From: Candidatus Eisenbacteria bacterium
GTDB taxonomy: Bacteria; Eisenbacteria; RBG-16-71-46; JAFGJU01
Reading direction: 5' to 3'
Assembly: GCA_026388185.1 (NCBI GenBank)
Contig: JAPLKG010000003.1
Location: 86,871 to 150,870 of the forward strand
DNA length: 64,000 nucleotides
Part shown: positions 1 to 9,128 of the stretch, in pieces
How positions within the stretch are numbered: the first letter of the stretch is position 1
Layout of the letters: the number at the start of each line of letters is the position of its first letter
Position numbers and translations under genes: made by a program
The notes under the pieces: model-generated
What the model was told of the DNA's origin: nothing
What the model saw: the letters and a program-made list of their open reading frames with translations, nothing else
The model's database searches: none

Positions 1-135
1 AGCGAACAGAGGAAGATGCGTCACTCAGCATGGCGGCGCCGGCTTGGGGACGTCGGCTTGCGGACATCGGTCTGATGATCGGAGGTGAATCGCTATCTCA
101 GATCAAGAATCCGGGTGACGCCGGAGAGATCTGTC

Positions 136-2793
136 TTATCTGAGGACCACCAGTTTGACCGCCCGGGACGTCCGGTCCGTCTCGAGGCGGCAAAGGTATA
201 TCCCGCCCGCGACCTGGGAACCGCGCCTGTCTCGCCCGTCCCAACGCACTTCGTACAAGCCGGCTGGAAGTACCTTGTCCACCAATCGCTTGACGAGACG
301 TCCGCTCACATCACAAATAAAGAGATGTGCCGGACCCTCGTTTGCCGCAACGGAAAACTTGATGGTCGTGAGCGGATTGAAGGGATTGGGATAGGCGGCG
401 AGGAGACTTGTAGGAACCTCCGGCGGCGATTGTTCGGACACGGACGTGAGCTGTGCGTTGGTGAGGGCGACATCGTCGATGTACCAGCCTCTGTACGTCT
501 CGGCGACGTCGGTCCCGAATCTGAATCTCACTCTCGCCGGACCCGGGTAGCCGGAGAGGATGAACCGCTCGTATTTCCAGACGCCCGAGATGCCCGAGAA
601 ACACGGAGTCCCGGCCGGGAAAGGACTGTAGCATTCTGGGCACGCCTTCATTGTGTAGGGATAGCCGCCGGACGGAGTGATGATTTGCCACGGCCCTCCG
701 GCCACCGAGATTTCGACCACGCCGCCGTCCCAGGCGACAGAGGCGTTGTAGTATTCGGCTTCCATCCAGTGCCAAAAGGTGAGCTCGGTGCCTTCGGTGA
801 CATAGAACGGAGTGGTGTAGAGCGCGGCGTCCATCAGATTGGCGTAGTTGTCGAGAACCGTGCTGCCGCACTTCCAGCAGCTTGCATCGCCGGTCGTGTG
901 GTTCTTCTCAGTACTCAGATGCCACTGGTCTTCATACCCATCCTTAACGGCCGAGTGACCCCAGTCGTAGAAACCCACGGTGTCTCCCACGCCCACGAAG
1001 AACCTTCTGGAGACGGAATAGTCGGGCGAGCCGGAAATATTCATGTCAAGAATGATGCCGTGGGGAATGGGACAGGTTGACGAGAGAGAAAGCTCGAACG
1101 GTACCTCGGGAGATCTGATTTCATTCGCAGGAATCGCTCCGTACGCGCTTGTGTCCGAGATCAGAGTCACAAAAACATCAGACGTATGAAGTCCGGCTCG
1201 CACATCTTCCGCGTCGATACCGTAGTTGTTGAGTTCGACAGAGAGGTCTATCGTCTCGCCCGGATCGAGTATTCCGTCGCCGTTTCCCGAGCCGAGTGCG
1301 AGAGTATCATGCACCGCTTTGCCGCTGATCTTGATTGCGGGCAACGTCTCTACCGTCACCCCCATCTGAACCACACCGCCGGCGAGAGTGATGCCGTCCA
1401 TGGCAACCTGCGTGTCGTTGTCGGAATAGTCCCTGCTGTTCGGAGTAGAAGAATAGTCGAAGACATGGTTGGGGTTATTCGCCCCGCCGGAGCCCGGGAA
1501 GGGATCCCCCGTGTCGCCGGAATTCGTGTTGTTTTCGAGATCGCACTCGCCGTCAGCCTGTTCGACGGCCACGATGCAGTGCAGGACACACGCTCCGCAG
1601 CATTGGCTGTTATTGCCGAGGGCTTCTTCGTCCACGTGATAGACGACGAGTCCGGAACCCAAAAGGTAGGAGTCGAAGAGAGTCTGCTGCCGGTTCTCGA
1701 CCATGAAATACTCCCTCGAGTAGACGCCGTTCGTCCAGACGACGTAGGAGGTCGGCGACGTCTCGGCGTTCGGAAGAGAGACCGCCGCCACGTTCGTCGT
1801 GCACACCTGTGGCGTCACAAAACCCAGCTTGCTCTTCGACCACGCGTCAAAGTGTGTGGGCGTAAGCCCGCCGTTTCCCCACGAACCACCGGCCATGACG
1901 GACCAGTATCCTAACCCTCGTGCGTCGTAGCCGCTGTCGTAGAGGTCCGGCAGACCGAGCACGTGGCCGAACTCGTGACTAAACACTCCTATCTTGCCGT
2001 TGTCGGGCTCCATCGAGTAGGTGGAAACCTTCACCCCATCCACCGTGATCGGGCTCTTGGTGGACCACTGGTGCGAATGGATGTGGTTGGGATTGAGAGT
2101 TTCTTCGTATCCCTTCCCGGCGTGTACGACAAAAACTGCGTCCACGTAGCCGTCGTCGTCGCCGGAATTCGGGACGCCGTCGGGCCCGTCGTTGTCAAAC
2201 TGGGAGAAATCCACGTAAGCGTCTGCGGCCAGCACGGCGTCTTCCGCGAGCTTCCGCGCGTTATTGGGATACGCTCCGAGTAATCCGCGCTGCCCGTCAA
2301 CGTAGTAGGCGTAAGTCTGTGGCATCCGAAGCCATTGCGTGACCGCCCCTCCGACGGCAAACTGCCCGTAGGAGTTCTCGATGTAGTAGTCTCTCATGCT
2401 GCGCGTGGGATAACTGTCTTCACTAAAGAGCATCTCGCTGTAGTGTGACGGGGGGTAGGTGGCGGTACTGGCCGTGTTATCTGAGAAATCAACCAGTATT
2501 ACGATCGCGTTTCTTTCCACCGTCAGCGTGGCCGAAGTGCCCAGGAGTCGCTCGGGCGACGGAGACGCCTGGATAAGAGGTCGGACTGCGGGCGGGTGGT
2601 TCACGCCTCTGTCATAGGCTTCCCTCGCAATTCGGCCTTCTTCCTCAAGCCGTCCCTCGGCCTTGAGTCTATCCACGAGGTCGGGTCTTAAGGGCATCGA
2701 CAAGCATGAAGGGGCGAAAAACGCAGAAAGCGGGACGCACAGAAACGAGGTATACAAACAGAAGATGGACAGGATGAGTTTCCGCCGGCTCAT
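136..2793 (-). CDS. Secreted M6-type zinc metallopeptidase with C-terminal sorting module
   Basis: Probable extracellular protease of the immune-inhibitor-A (M6) type, 885 residues. An N-terminal hydrophobic signal (about residues 5-25) is followed by a peptidase core with HEFGH at about 273-277 and then GLPDLYD, the M6 signature in which the two His bind zinc and Glu is the base. The next third looks like beta-sandwich/jelly-roll modules. The last ~90 residues begin with YPNPFNP and end with a GGIYLCRL...VVLR pattern, the FlgD-like/type IX-style surface-sorting module. I chose the ATG at 2793 because GGAGGAG lies just upstream and a signal peptide follows; the 46 in-frame codons further upstream are Cys/Arg-rich and overlap the promoter. 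A consensus promoter lies at 2920-2948. It is transcribed away from the polysaccharide cluster. Confidence 0.9.
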   Translation of the reverse strand: MSRRKLILSIFCLYTSFLCVPLSAFFAPSCLSMPLRPDLVDRLKAEGRLEEEGRIAREAYDRGVNHPPAVRPLIQASPSPERLLGTSATLTVERNAIVILVDFSDNTASTATYPPSHYSEMLFSEDSYPTRSMRDYYIENSYGQFAVGGAVTQWLRMPQTYAYYVDGQRGLLGAYPNNARKLAEDAVLAADAYVDFSQFDNDGPDGVPNSGDDDGYVDAVFVVHAGKGYEETLNPNHIHSHQWSTKSPITVDGVKVSTYSMEPDNGKIGVFSHEFGHVLGLPDLYDSGYDARGLGYWSVMAGGSWGNGGLTPTHFDAWSKSKLGFVTPQVCTTNVAAVSLPNAETSPTSYVVWTNGVYSREYFMVENRQQTLFDSYLLGSGLVVYHVDEEALGNNSQCCGACVLHCIVAVEQADGECDLENNTNSGDTGDPFPGSGGANNPNHVFDYSSTPNSRDYSDNDTQVAMDGITLAGGVVQMGVTVETLPAIKISGKAVHDTLALGSGNGDGILDPGETIDLSVELNNYGIDAEDVRAGLHTSDVFVTLISDTSAYGAIPANEIRSPEVPFELSLSSTCPIPHGIILDMNISGSPDYSVSRRFFVGVGDTVGFYDWGHSAVKDGYEDQWHLSTEKNHTTGDASCWKCGSTVLDNYANLMDAALYTTPFYVTEGTELTFWHWMEAEYYNASVAWDGGVVEISVAGGPWQIITPSGGYPYTMKACPECYSPFPAGTPCFSGISGVWKYERFILSGYPGPARVRFRFGTDVAETYRGWYIDDVALTNAQLTSVSEQSPPEVPTSLLAAYPNPFNPLTTIKFSVAANEGPAHLFICDVSGRLVKRLVDKVLPAGLYEVRWDGRDRRGSQVAGGIYLCRLETDRTSRAVKLVVLR

Positions 2794-2919
2794 CACTCCT
2801 CCGTCCGAGGACGAACGCACGGTTGGTGGCTTCCAGTCTGGTGGCACAATACCGAATAAACAATCAGCACGCTCGCAGAGACAGCCGCGGCAACAGTTAC
2901 CGCGACGCTCATCCTTGCT

Positions 2920-2948
2920 ATCATACCGCAAGTTGCGGCCTCTGTCAA
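2920..2948 (-). promoter_or_regulatory. Sigma-70 promoter for the M6 peptidase
   Basis: On the minus strand TTGACA (2948-2943) and TATGAT (2925-2920) are separated by exactly 17 bases. Predicted start of transcription is near 2913, giving a leader of about 120 bases before the ATG at 2793. Confidence 0.7.
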
Positions 2949-3143
2949 CCGAAAGAAACGGCGTAACCTATCGGTCGAAGTGACTAAGAGTGCTTTTGGG
3001 GCTGGCTTCCTGCCACCCTCATAACATCTGTCTGGACATGGGCGGGACTCTTGAAGTACATTCAGCAAGGACATGGCTGGTTTGTGGTCCGGTATGGGAA
3101 GTGTGCTTTATCAGGAAGAGCGACATCGAACTAGCGAGAAACG
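2949..3143. other. Divergent intergenic region, no gene seen
   Basis: The gap between the M6 peptidase and the deacetylase is about 350 bases. Apart from the minus-strand promoter, I see only a weak sigma-54-like match on the plus strand (GG at 3000-3001, GC at 3012-3013, poor -24 flanks). No RNA gene or repeat is evident. Confidence 0.4.
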
Positions 3144-4151
3144 GTGAGCAAGATAAAAGGCTTCATTAGAAGCTCTTTGTTGAAGATTGACTTCAGTGGA
3201 TTGGTCCAACGAGTCAGAGGCCCCGGCATCGTCATTCTCAGGTATCATTCCGTTAGAACCGATCCCGAGGCCTGTCGAAACACCATCGGCCTGGGCATCA
3301 TTCATCCTGCCCACGTGTTTGAGCAACAAATGCAGTTTCTATCGCGGAACTACGAGATCTTGAACATGGAGGATGTGTTCCGCTTCGTTACGGGCGACAG
3401 GTCCGTAGACAGGAAATCCGTTGTCGTGTCGTTTGACGACGGCTTTGACGATAACCATAACGTGGCGGCTGCAATCATGGCGAAACACGGAATCAGGGGG
3501 ACATTCTACGTGACGGTCGATAATGTCGACCGCAGAAAGCCGCTCTGGTTCGTCAGGCTTCGCACGGCATTCTACGGAACCGCTTCTCCAGCGTGGACGT
3601 GCTTCACTACCCGAAAGGAGTTCCCTCTCGACAATGAAGCCGACAGGAACAGGGCCTTTGTTCATGCCTGCCGCCTCTGCGCCCCTCTTTCGGGATCGGA
3701 AAAAGAGGCCTTTCTGGTGAGAGTGGAGGGAGACATCGGAACAACGAACCGACAAGACGAATGCTTCATGCTCGAATGGGATCACGTACGCTCCTTATCC
3801 TCGGCGGGTCACACAATCGGATCTCACACAATGACCCATCCGAATATGGCATACGTCGAAAACGCGGATACGCTGAAGTTTGAGCTTCAGTCTTCAAAGA
3901 ATCGACTTGAGGCCATACTTCAGAAACCGGTTCAGGATTTTTCTTATCCGTCGCCAATCTTGGAGCCCCATTGGAACGAGAGAACAGCAAAAGCCGTCCG
4001 AGAGGCCGGCTACAAGACGGCAGTCACATGCGTTCCGGGGGTGGTTCGGGAAGGAAGCGATCCCTTGTGTTTGAGAAGAATATCGGTGCCTTTCGACTTG
4101 AGCGAATTCGCATGGAAGATAGAGGGCAGTCTTGCTGGATTCAGGATCTGA
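3144..4151 (+). CDS. Polysaccharide deacetylase family protein (NodB domain)
   Basis: Carbohydrate esterase family 4 enzyme predicted to remove N- or O-acetyl groups from an envelope or exported sugar. The 335-residue product shows the NodB motif 1 SFDDGFDD near residue 95 (catalytic and metal-binding Asp pair), motif 2 HTMTHPN near residue 230 (metal His) and a later FSYPSP stretch matching motif 3. No signal peptide is evident, so it probably acts on cytoplasmic lipid-linked sugar precursors. The start is GTG without a strong ribosome-binding site. It leads a run of plus-strand genes (deacetylase, acyltransferase, CapK-like ligase) with gaps of 12 and 31 bases, which suggests one transcript for a modified polysaccharide or glycolipid. 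Confidence 0.88.
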   Translation: MSKIKGFIRSSLLKIDFSGLVQRVRGPGIVILRYHSVRTDPEACRNTIGLGIIHPAHVFEQQMQFLSRNYEILNMEDVFRFVTGDRSVDRKSVVVSFDDGFDDNHNVAAAIMAKHGIRGTFYVTVDNVDRRKPLWFVRLRTAFYGTASPAWTCFTTRKEFPLDNEADRNRAFVHACRLCAPLSGSEKEAFLVRVEGDIGTTNRQDECFMLEWDHVRSLSSAGHTIGSHTMTHPNMAYVENADTLKFELQSSKNRLEAILQKPVQDFSYPSPILEPHWNERTAKAVREAGYKTAVTCVPGVVREGSDPLCLRRISVPFDLSEFAWKIEGSLAGFRI

Positions 4152-4163
4152 CATACGGAAACC

Positions 4164-5204
4164 ATGAATAACGACTATAGGCTCGAATACTATTCAACAG
4201 ATTCAGACGTATCCCTCCGGGAGTTTTGGCAACGCTCGTGGATGCCCCCACCCGTCGAGAAAAGTGCAACTTGGTTCCCTTGGATCGTGCGCGAGAATCC
4301 TAACACACCTGAGGGTTATGCCCCGCTATTGCTGGCGAAACAAGGGGAGAGGACCGTGGGCCAACTTGTACTGATGCCTACCCTGCTATTCCATCGGGGT
4401 AGGACTTACAGCGCCTGCTGGGGGAGAGATATGTATGTCGAAAAGGAGCACCGGCGAAACAAGATCGCCAGTCGTCTTTACGACAGGTGGGTTGACGACT
4501 TTGAGGTCGCCCTGGCCTCCGGACAATCGCCGGAGGCGCGAGAGCTCCAGAACAAGTACGGCTGGACCGTTATCAGTCTAATCCATCAGTATGAGAAGCT
4601 CTTTTTCAGGCCTCGGTATCTGGCCGATTCCCTGAAGAACGGAATATATATCGCCGGGAAACGGCTTCTCGCAATGATGTTCTCGGAGGCCTATCGCCTC
4701 AGACCATCTGCGACTCCTGACGTAGAGGTTAAGGTCGGACGAACGTTCGACCCTCGCGTTGACCAACTTTGGTCGGCATGCAGGGAGCAATATTCCAACA
4801 TCTGCATGAGAGATCATGCAACGTTGCGTTGGCGCTTTGAGAGGCATCCGTACGCGAACTACTTCGTGTTCGAGGCGTTCGATAAACGCGGCACGTACGG
4901 AGGGTATTGCGTAGGAAGGATCGAGGACGACACTGCCTTCCTGATCGATTTCCTGACGGAAAGGGAGGGAATGGGCCGCCAAATGCGGAGGGCTTTGATT
5001 CACGCCGCGGAATCACATTTCAGGAGCCTTGGAGTCGTACGCGTGGTTTGCCGTTGCCTCTCCCCGGACTTCGAAGCCAGTCTACGTGAGGCGGGGTACC
5101 TGCCGACGCTGTACACCGGTGCCATGGCGATAAAGAGTCGGCTTGAAAACTTCCCAAGAGATGAATGGTACGTGACCGCGGCGGACTCGGATCTCGATCG
5201 TTAG
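4164..5204 (+). CDS. GNAT-superfamily acyltransferase, possibly double domain
   Basis: Predicted acyl-CoA-dependent N- or O-acyltransferase, 346 residues. The N-terminal half has a GNAT motif-A-like stretch (MYVEKEHRRNKIASRLYD, about residues 91-108) where Arg/Asn/Gly-type residues would bind the CoA pyrophosphate. The C-terminal half has a second GNAT-like fold (GGYCVGRIEDDTAFLIDFL, then a helix ending in AAESHFRSLGV). It starts 12 bases after the deacetylase and is followed by a CapK-like ligase, so it probably acylates an amino sugar in the same pathway. The acceptor cannot be told from sequence. FemAB-like double-GNAT proteins are an alternative description. Confidence 0.75.
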   Translation: MNNDYRLEYYSTDSDVSLREFWQRSWMPPPVEKSATWFPWIVRENPNTPEGYAPLLLAKQGERTVGQLVLMPTLLFHRGRTYSACWGRDMYVEKEHRRNKIASRLYDRWVDDFEVALASGQSPEARELQNKYGWTVISLIHQYEKLFFRPRYLADSLKNGIYIAGKRLLAMMFSEAYRLRPSATPDVEVKVGRTFDPRVDQLWSACREQYSNICMRDHATLRWRFERHPYANYFVFEAFDKRGTYGGYCVGRIEDDTAFLIDFLTEREGMGRQMRRALIHAAESHFRSLGVVRVVCRCLSPDFEASLREAGYLPTLYTGAMAIKSRLENFPRDEWYVTAADSDLDR

Positions 5205-5235
5205 CGGGCCGGGCAGAGCGCGGGAATCCAGTAGG

Positions 5236-6642
5236 ATGTTTCTGACAATGCAAACCGAGAAATTTGAGGCAGACTTCTTCTCAATAATCGTAAGGAACGT
5301 TGTTGCTCCCTTGTGGGCGATGAAGGAACGCACCCCCTATCTCAAACACCTTAAGTATCTGGAAGAATCGCAGTTCCGTCCCCTGAATGAAGTAAGAGAG
5401 GATCAATGGAGAAGGTTCAAGAGGCTTCTCAGGCATGCGTACGACAACACAGAGTACTACTTTGAAAAGATGGAGAGCGTGGGCGCTACTCCGGATGACA
5501 TCAGATCGTGGGACGACCTGCACAGGCTGCCTTTTCTCACAAAAGACAATATTAGGGCAGACAAGAACAGAATGGTCGCGAAGAACATCTCCAGAAGTAA
5601 GCTCGTATCGAAAAAGACCTCGGGTTCCACCGGTGTTTCTCTTGAGCTTTTTTGGGACGAAGACAGCCGCCAGTGGAAGAGGGCATGTACCATACGACAC
5701 GATAGGTGGACGGGTTGGAACCTGGGGGAAAAGGTCGGAGCGATCTGGGGAAATCCAGGCCACCTGAGAAGCTGGCGCGGACGCCTGAGAAACCTTCTCC
5801 TGGAGAGGTATTCCTACCTGGACACCCTGGAAATGGATGAAGAGGACATAGCGGATTTCTGCCACCGGATAAAGAAAGGCAGGCCCACTCTCCTCTTCGG
5901 GCACGCTCATTCGCTGTATCTGGTCGCCAGATTCCTCAATTCGAAAGGCCCGGCAGACATCAGACCCAAGGGAGTGATTAGTACTGCCATGGTCCTTCAC
6001 GATCACGAACGCAGGGAAATAGAAAAAGCTTTCGGTTGCAGCGTGACCAACCGATACGGGTGTGAAGAGGTCAGCCTCATAGCTTCCGAATGTGAACAAC
6101 ACGATGGACTCCACACAAATGTGGACACACTGATTGTGGAGATCGTCCAACAGGGCAAAGCCGTTCTTCCCGGTCAGCCTGGCGTCATAGTAGTCACGGA
6201 CCTGACGAACTACGGCATGCCGTTCATAAGATATGCAATCGGTGACGTGGGTGTCGCTTCGGACAGGGCGTGCAGGTGCGGGCGCACACTTCCGCTCATG
6301 GAATCCCTCCAGGGGCGCGTCGCCGACTACGTCACCACGCCGGAGGGGAAATTTGTGTCCGGCATATCGCTCACGGAGAACTTCGCGATGTTGCTCAGTG
6401 GGATAAAGCAGTTTCAGATCGTGCAGGAGCGGATAGATCATCTGGTCCTGAGGATCGTCAGGGCCCAGGATTTCACCGAGGTCACCGAACACGAGATCGC
6501 GCGCCTGGTGAAAGAGCGTTTCGGCGAGAAGATGGGGTACTCCATCCAGTACGTCGAGAGCATTCCCTCGGAGAGATCGGGCAAATATCGTTTCTGCATC
6601 TCGAAGATAGAGAATCCCTTTTTCACGGTCGGTGGTGCCTGA
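5236..6642 (+). CDS. CapK/PaaK-like adenylate-forming ligase
   Basis: Member of the phenylacetate-CoA ligase/CapK branch of the ANL superfamily, 468 residues. It would activate a carboxylic acid as an acyl-adenylate; in capsule clusters CapK-like proteins are linked to decorating sugars with acyl or amino-acyl groups. Visible motifs are the phosphate-binding TSGSTG near residue 131, an RYGCEE stretch near 272 corresponding to the A5 motif, and TDLTNYGMPFIRYAIGD near 320-336 (A7/A8 region with the ribose-binding Asp). The ATG at 5236 has no strong ribosome-binding site and a second ATG lies at 5248. It is the third gene of the deacetylase-acyltransferase-ligase run. Confidence 0.85.
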   Translation: MFLTMQTEKFEADFFSIIVRNVVAPLWAMKERTPYLKHLKYLEESQFRPLNEVREDQWRRFKRLLRHAYDNTEYYFEKMESVGATPDDIRSWDDLHRLPFLTKDNIRADKNRMVAKNISRSKLVSKKTSGSTGVSLELFWDEDSRQWKRACTIRHDRWTGWNLGEKVGAIWGNPGHLRSWRGRLRNLLLERYSYLDTLEMDEEDIADFCHRIKKGRPTLLFGHAHSLYLVARFLNSKGPADIRPKGVISTAMVLHDHERREIEKAFGCSVTNRYGCEEVSLIASECEQHDGLHTNVDTLIVEIVQQGKAVLPGQPGVIVVTDLTNYGMPFIRYAIGDVGVASDRACRCGRTLPLMESLQGRVADYVTTPEGKFVSGISLTENFAMLLSGIKQFQIVQERIDHLVLRIVRAQDFTEVTEHEIARLVKERFGEKMGYSIQYVESIPSERSGKYRFCISKIENPFFTVGGA

Positions 6643-6765
6643 GGAGGTCTTTCTTCAAGTTGCAGGTTGCATCGCAGTACTGGATCTCGCATCGGCCGTA
6701 ACACGATTCCTCGGCAGGAAGGCGTGTAACCCCAGGTGGCGTCACGAGAACGCCCAGGGTCATTC

Positions 6766-6781
6766 TGGCGTGGAATTTGCT
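6766..6781 (+). promoter_or_regulatory. Sigma-54 promoter (-24/-12)
   Basis: The sequence TGGCGTG-N4-TTGCT matches the RpoN consensus TGGCACG-N4-TTGCW, with GG at 6767-6768 and GC at 6779-6780 exactly 10 bases apart. Predicted start near 6792 lies about 60 bases before the ATG at 6855. It implies control by a bacterial enhancer-binding protein, which is not encoded in this window. Confidence 0.65.
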
Positions 6782-6854
6782 AGTAAAACGTGGTAATATA
6801 GGCACTAGCCTTCATTGGTGTCGTTTTTTCAGTGGGGACTCAAGCCAATCCGAA

Positions 6855-9023
6855 ATGAAAACGAAGACGTGTGTTTCTGATCCAAATCGATCCGACGAAA
6901 CGCTGCGCCGGCTCGCCCAATTGAGAGAAACGGTTTCTCGCTGCGATTGCGAGTCCTGCCGCAAGCCACGTCGGACGAGGAAGGCCTTCTTCCGTTCCTC
7001 GTTGGTGTTCGCCCTATTGCTTCTGACAACGGCAGGCGGAAGTCTGGCCGCGACCGACCCGGTTCCTTCCACCTATTATCAAAATCTTGTCGAGCTCTTT
7101 AACCGTAAGTCCATGAGCGTATCGAAACCGAGTGCACTTCTCGTTGAAAGCAACAACTGGCAAAGCGAGAGGGTCATTTTCCGTGACGTGACGTATGGCA
7201 CAGAGATGTGGAAACTGACAAACGACCCCGACTTCAGCAGACACAATAACGGCATAAACAAGACTCCGTGGAACTGCGACGGATCCCGTATTGCCTTCGT
7301 GTCGCCGCGCCGCGCGCCGGGCGAGCTATACGACGGAGACCCGGATTGGTACATTATGAACGGTGATGGCAGCGGATTTCGCCGTCTCCTGCCTTACGGG
7401 GTTACCAATGCCTCGTACATTCCTCCATACACAAGAATTGCGGCCTGGGACAGGGTGAATGCATCTTTTATATACTTCGGGTACTTTGACGGTCTCTACA
7501 AGGTGAATTTGGCATCGGGGGACCTGATGACACTCGAAGAGAGCTTTCCAGAGACGACCAGAAGAAAAGAAATAGACACCTATCTCTCGGAAAACAACAG
7601 GGTGATGGTGATTGACCGCAACCAATACATCCGGGATGGTTCATTTTATCCTAACGTATACATGGTAGACCTCAACAAGGCAAAAGGAGCACCGGGTAGA
7701 CTTGTCTCCTACAACTTGCACTTCAACCTCACGGGTATCACGGGCCACTCCGTTTCAAACGAATGCTGCTACCATGATGACGGCACGACGTTTATGAGAA
7801 CGGCTGACGATAGCTGGCAACTCACGTACGAAGCTCCCGAGGGTGGCGAAGCCCTGATGTTCGAGATTCCTTACAGTGGAAATAGAGATAGTATTACAGT
7901 CATGATGAGTCGACCTGATCCTGCTCTACCTTATTACTCTCACCCTGCTTGGGGAATGAACAATGAAGTGGTCTATTATGATTCAGACGGGGACAATGAC
8001 TATGGTTTAATACTTAGAAATAACAGGACTAAGACCTTTCTACGACAATTGGTAGCCATGCCTTATGCTGGTGGAGGTCATACCGCTTGGGATGGCTACG
8101 ATTCAACCTGGGTATTTACAGCCCCTACTATTGGATATACTTGGGGAGGTACGATTGTTAAAGCTAGAACTGATATGACATATGCTGCCCCAATTGCAAA
8201 TACCTATTCATTTATAAATGGGGGTGCTGGAGATTACTCAGCAAATCCTAGACCTGCCCAGAGTCCTGATGCGACAAAGGCGTTTTTCACGTCAAGCATG
8301 CTTCAGACCTCCGACGACAGAGTTGACATGTATGTTGCCGTGTCGAGACACCCCTACCCTCCTGCGAACGTCAGAGCATTGTCTCTATCGCAGAATCAGG
8401 TCACACTGGCCTGGAACCGTCCGCAAGTCGCCCGAGAGATCAAGGGGTTTCACGTATATCGCTCCGTTGATTCAGACAACAACTTCCTCGAAATCTCCCC
8501 GGCCGTGATAACTGATCAGGAATACGTGGATAACACTGTTTCTGCCGGACATTCGTACTACTATGCCGTGACTTCTGAGGAAAACTCGGGATTGGAATCC
8601 GATTATCTTTCCAATGTGCTGATGGTGACCGTCTCGAGTGGCTCGGCTACCTGGAACAACTACCGTGCAGAAGGTCTGACTGGATGGGACACCACGCATC
8701 CCGGAAAGGCAAACAGTCTGTCTGTCTCGCAGGTTTCTGCCGGCGTATATCAACTGACTTGGCAGGGTCCCACTGATAAGGACGTCCGTTACTACAACAT
8801 CTACTATTCGGTGGCAGGAGCCCCGGCATGCACTCCACAAAGATTGATCGCATCACCTGGCGCCGCGGCGACCAAGTTCGTAGACTGGCAAGCCAATTCC
8901 AGTTACTCTCCTTATTACGCTGTGACGGCAATGGACAGGGCGGGAAACGAATCGCTCCCGACCTACTTTCCTTCCTCAGGTTCCGACACAACCCCACCGG
9001 CCCCGGTCGGGGATCTTCGCTAG
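6855..9023 (+). CDS. Secreted FN3-repeat protein with TolB-like N-terminal region
   Basis: Exported protein of unknown function, 722 residues. Residues ~40-65 form a signal/membrane segment preceded by a basic, Cys-containing cytoplasmic stretch. The following ~400 residues resemble TolB/WD40-type propeller repeats (PWNCDGSRIAFVS, then PDWYIMNGDGSGFR), and two fibronectin-III domains follow. It ends abruptly at PPAPVGDLR, which normally opens another FN3 domain, and it lacks the C-terminal sorting module of its relatives, so the C-terminus looks truncated. Bases ~7870-8270 have strikingly A/T-rich third codon positions, unlike both flanks. I chose the ATG at 6855 because the in-frame TTG at 6777 lies inside the sigma-54 promoter; no strong ribosome-binding site is visible. 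Confidence 0.75.
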   Translation: MKTKTCVSDPNRSDETLRRLAQLRETVSRCDCESCRKPRRTRKAFFRSSLVFALLLLTTAGGSLAATDPVPSTYYQNLVELFNRKSMSVSKPSALLVESNNWQSERVIFRDVTYGTEMWKLTNDPDFSRHNNGINKTPWNCDGSRIAFVSPRRAPGELYDGDPDWYIMNGDGSGFRRLLPYGVTNASYIPPYTRIAAWDRVNASFIYFGYFDGLYKVNLASGDLMTLEESFPETTRRKEIDTYLSENNRVMVIDRNQYIRDGSFYPNVYMVDLNKAKGAPGRLVSYNLHFNLTGITGHSVSNECCYHDDGTTFMRTADDSWQLTYEAPEGGEALMFEIPYSGNRDSITVMMSRPDPALPYYSHPAWGMNNEVVYYDSDGDNDYGLILRNNRTKTFLRQLVAMPYAGGGHTAWDGYDSTWVFTAPTIGYTWGGTIVKARTDMTYAAPIANTYSFINGGAGDYSANPRPAQSPDATKAFFTSSMLQTSDDRVDMYVAVSRHPYPPANVRALSLSQNQVTLAWNRPQVAREIKGFHVYRSVDSDNNFLEISPAVITDQEYVDNTVSAGHSYYYAVTSEENSGLESDYLSNVLMVTVSSGSATWNNYRAEGLTGWDTTHPGKANSLSVSQVSAGVYQLTWQGPTDKDVRYYNIYYSVAGAPACTPQRLIASPGAAATKFVDWQANSSYSPYYAVTAMDRAGNESLPTYFPSSGSDTTPPAPVGDLR

Positions 9024-9128
9024 CGCCTTCGTACACCCTATTTCGCAAGACTCCAATCTTCACTCAGCGAGCAAACGATTGAGTTGCGTGCCTCCAGCGC
9101 ACCTGTTAGTCTCCCGAAGAGTTATGAT

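Noticed and set aside
85-1080. A 331-codon open frame antisense to the M6 peptidase
   Set aside because: Arg/Gly-rich translation with no family resemblance; the opposite strand encodes a clear metallopeptidase with signal and sorting modules.
2998-3013. Sigma-54 promoter for the polysaccharide deacetylase
   Set aside because: GG and GC have the right spacing but the -24 flanks (GGGGCTGG) fit poorly; too weak to call.
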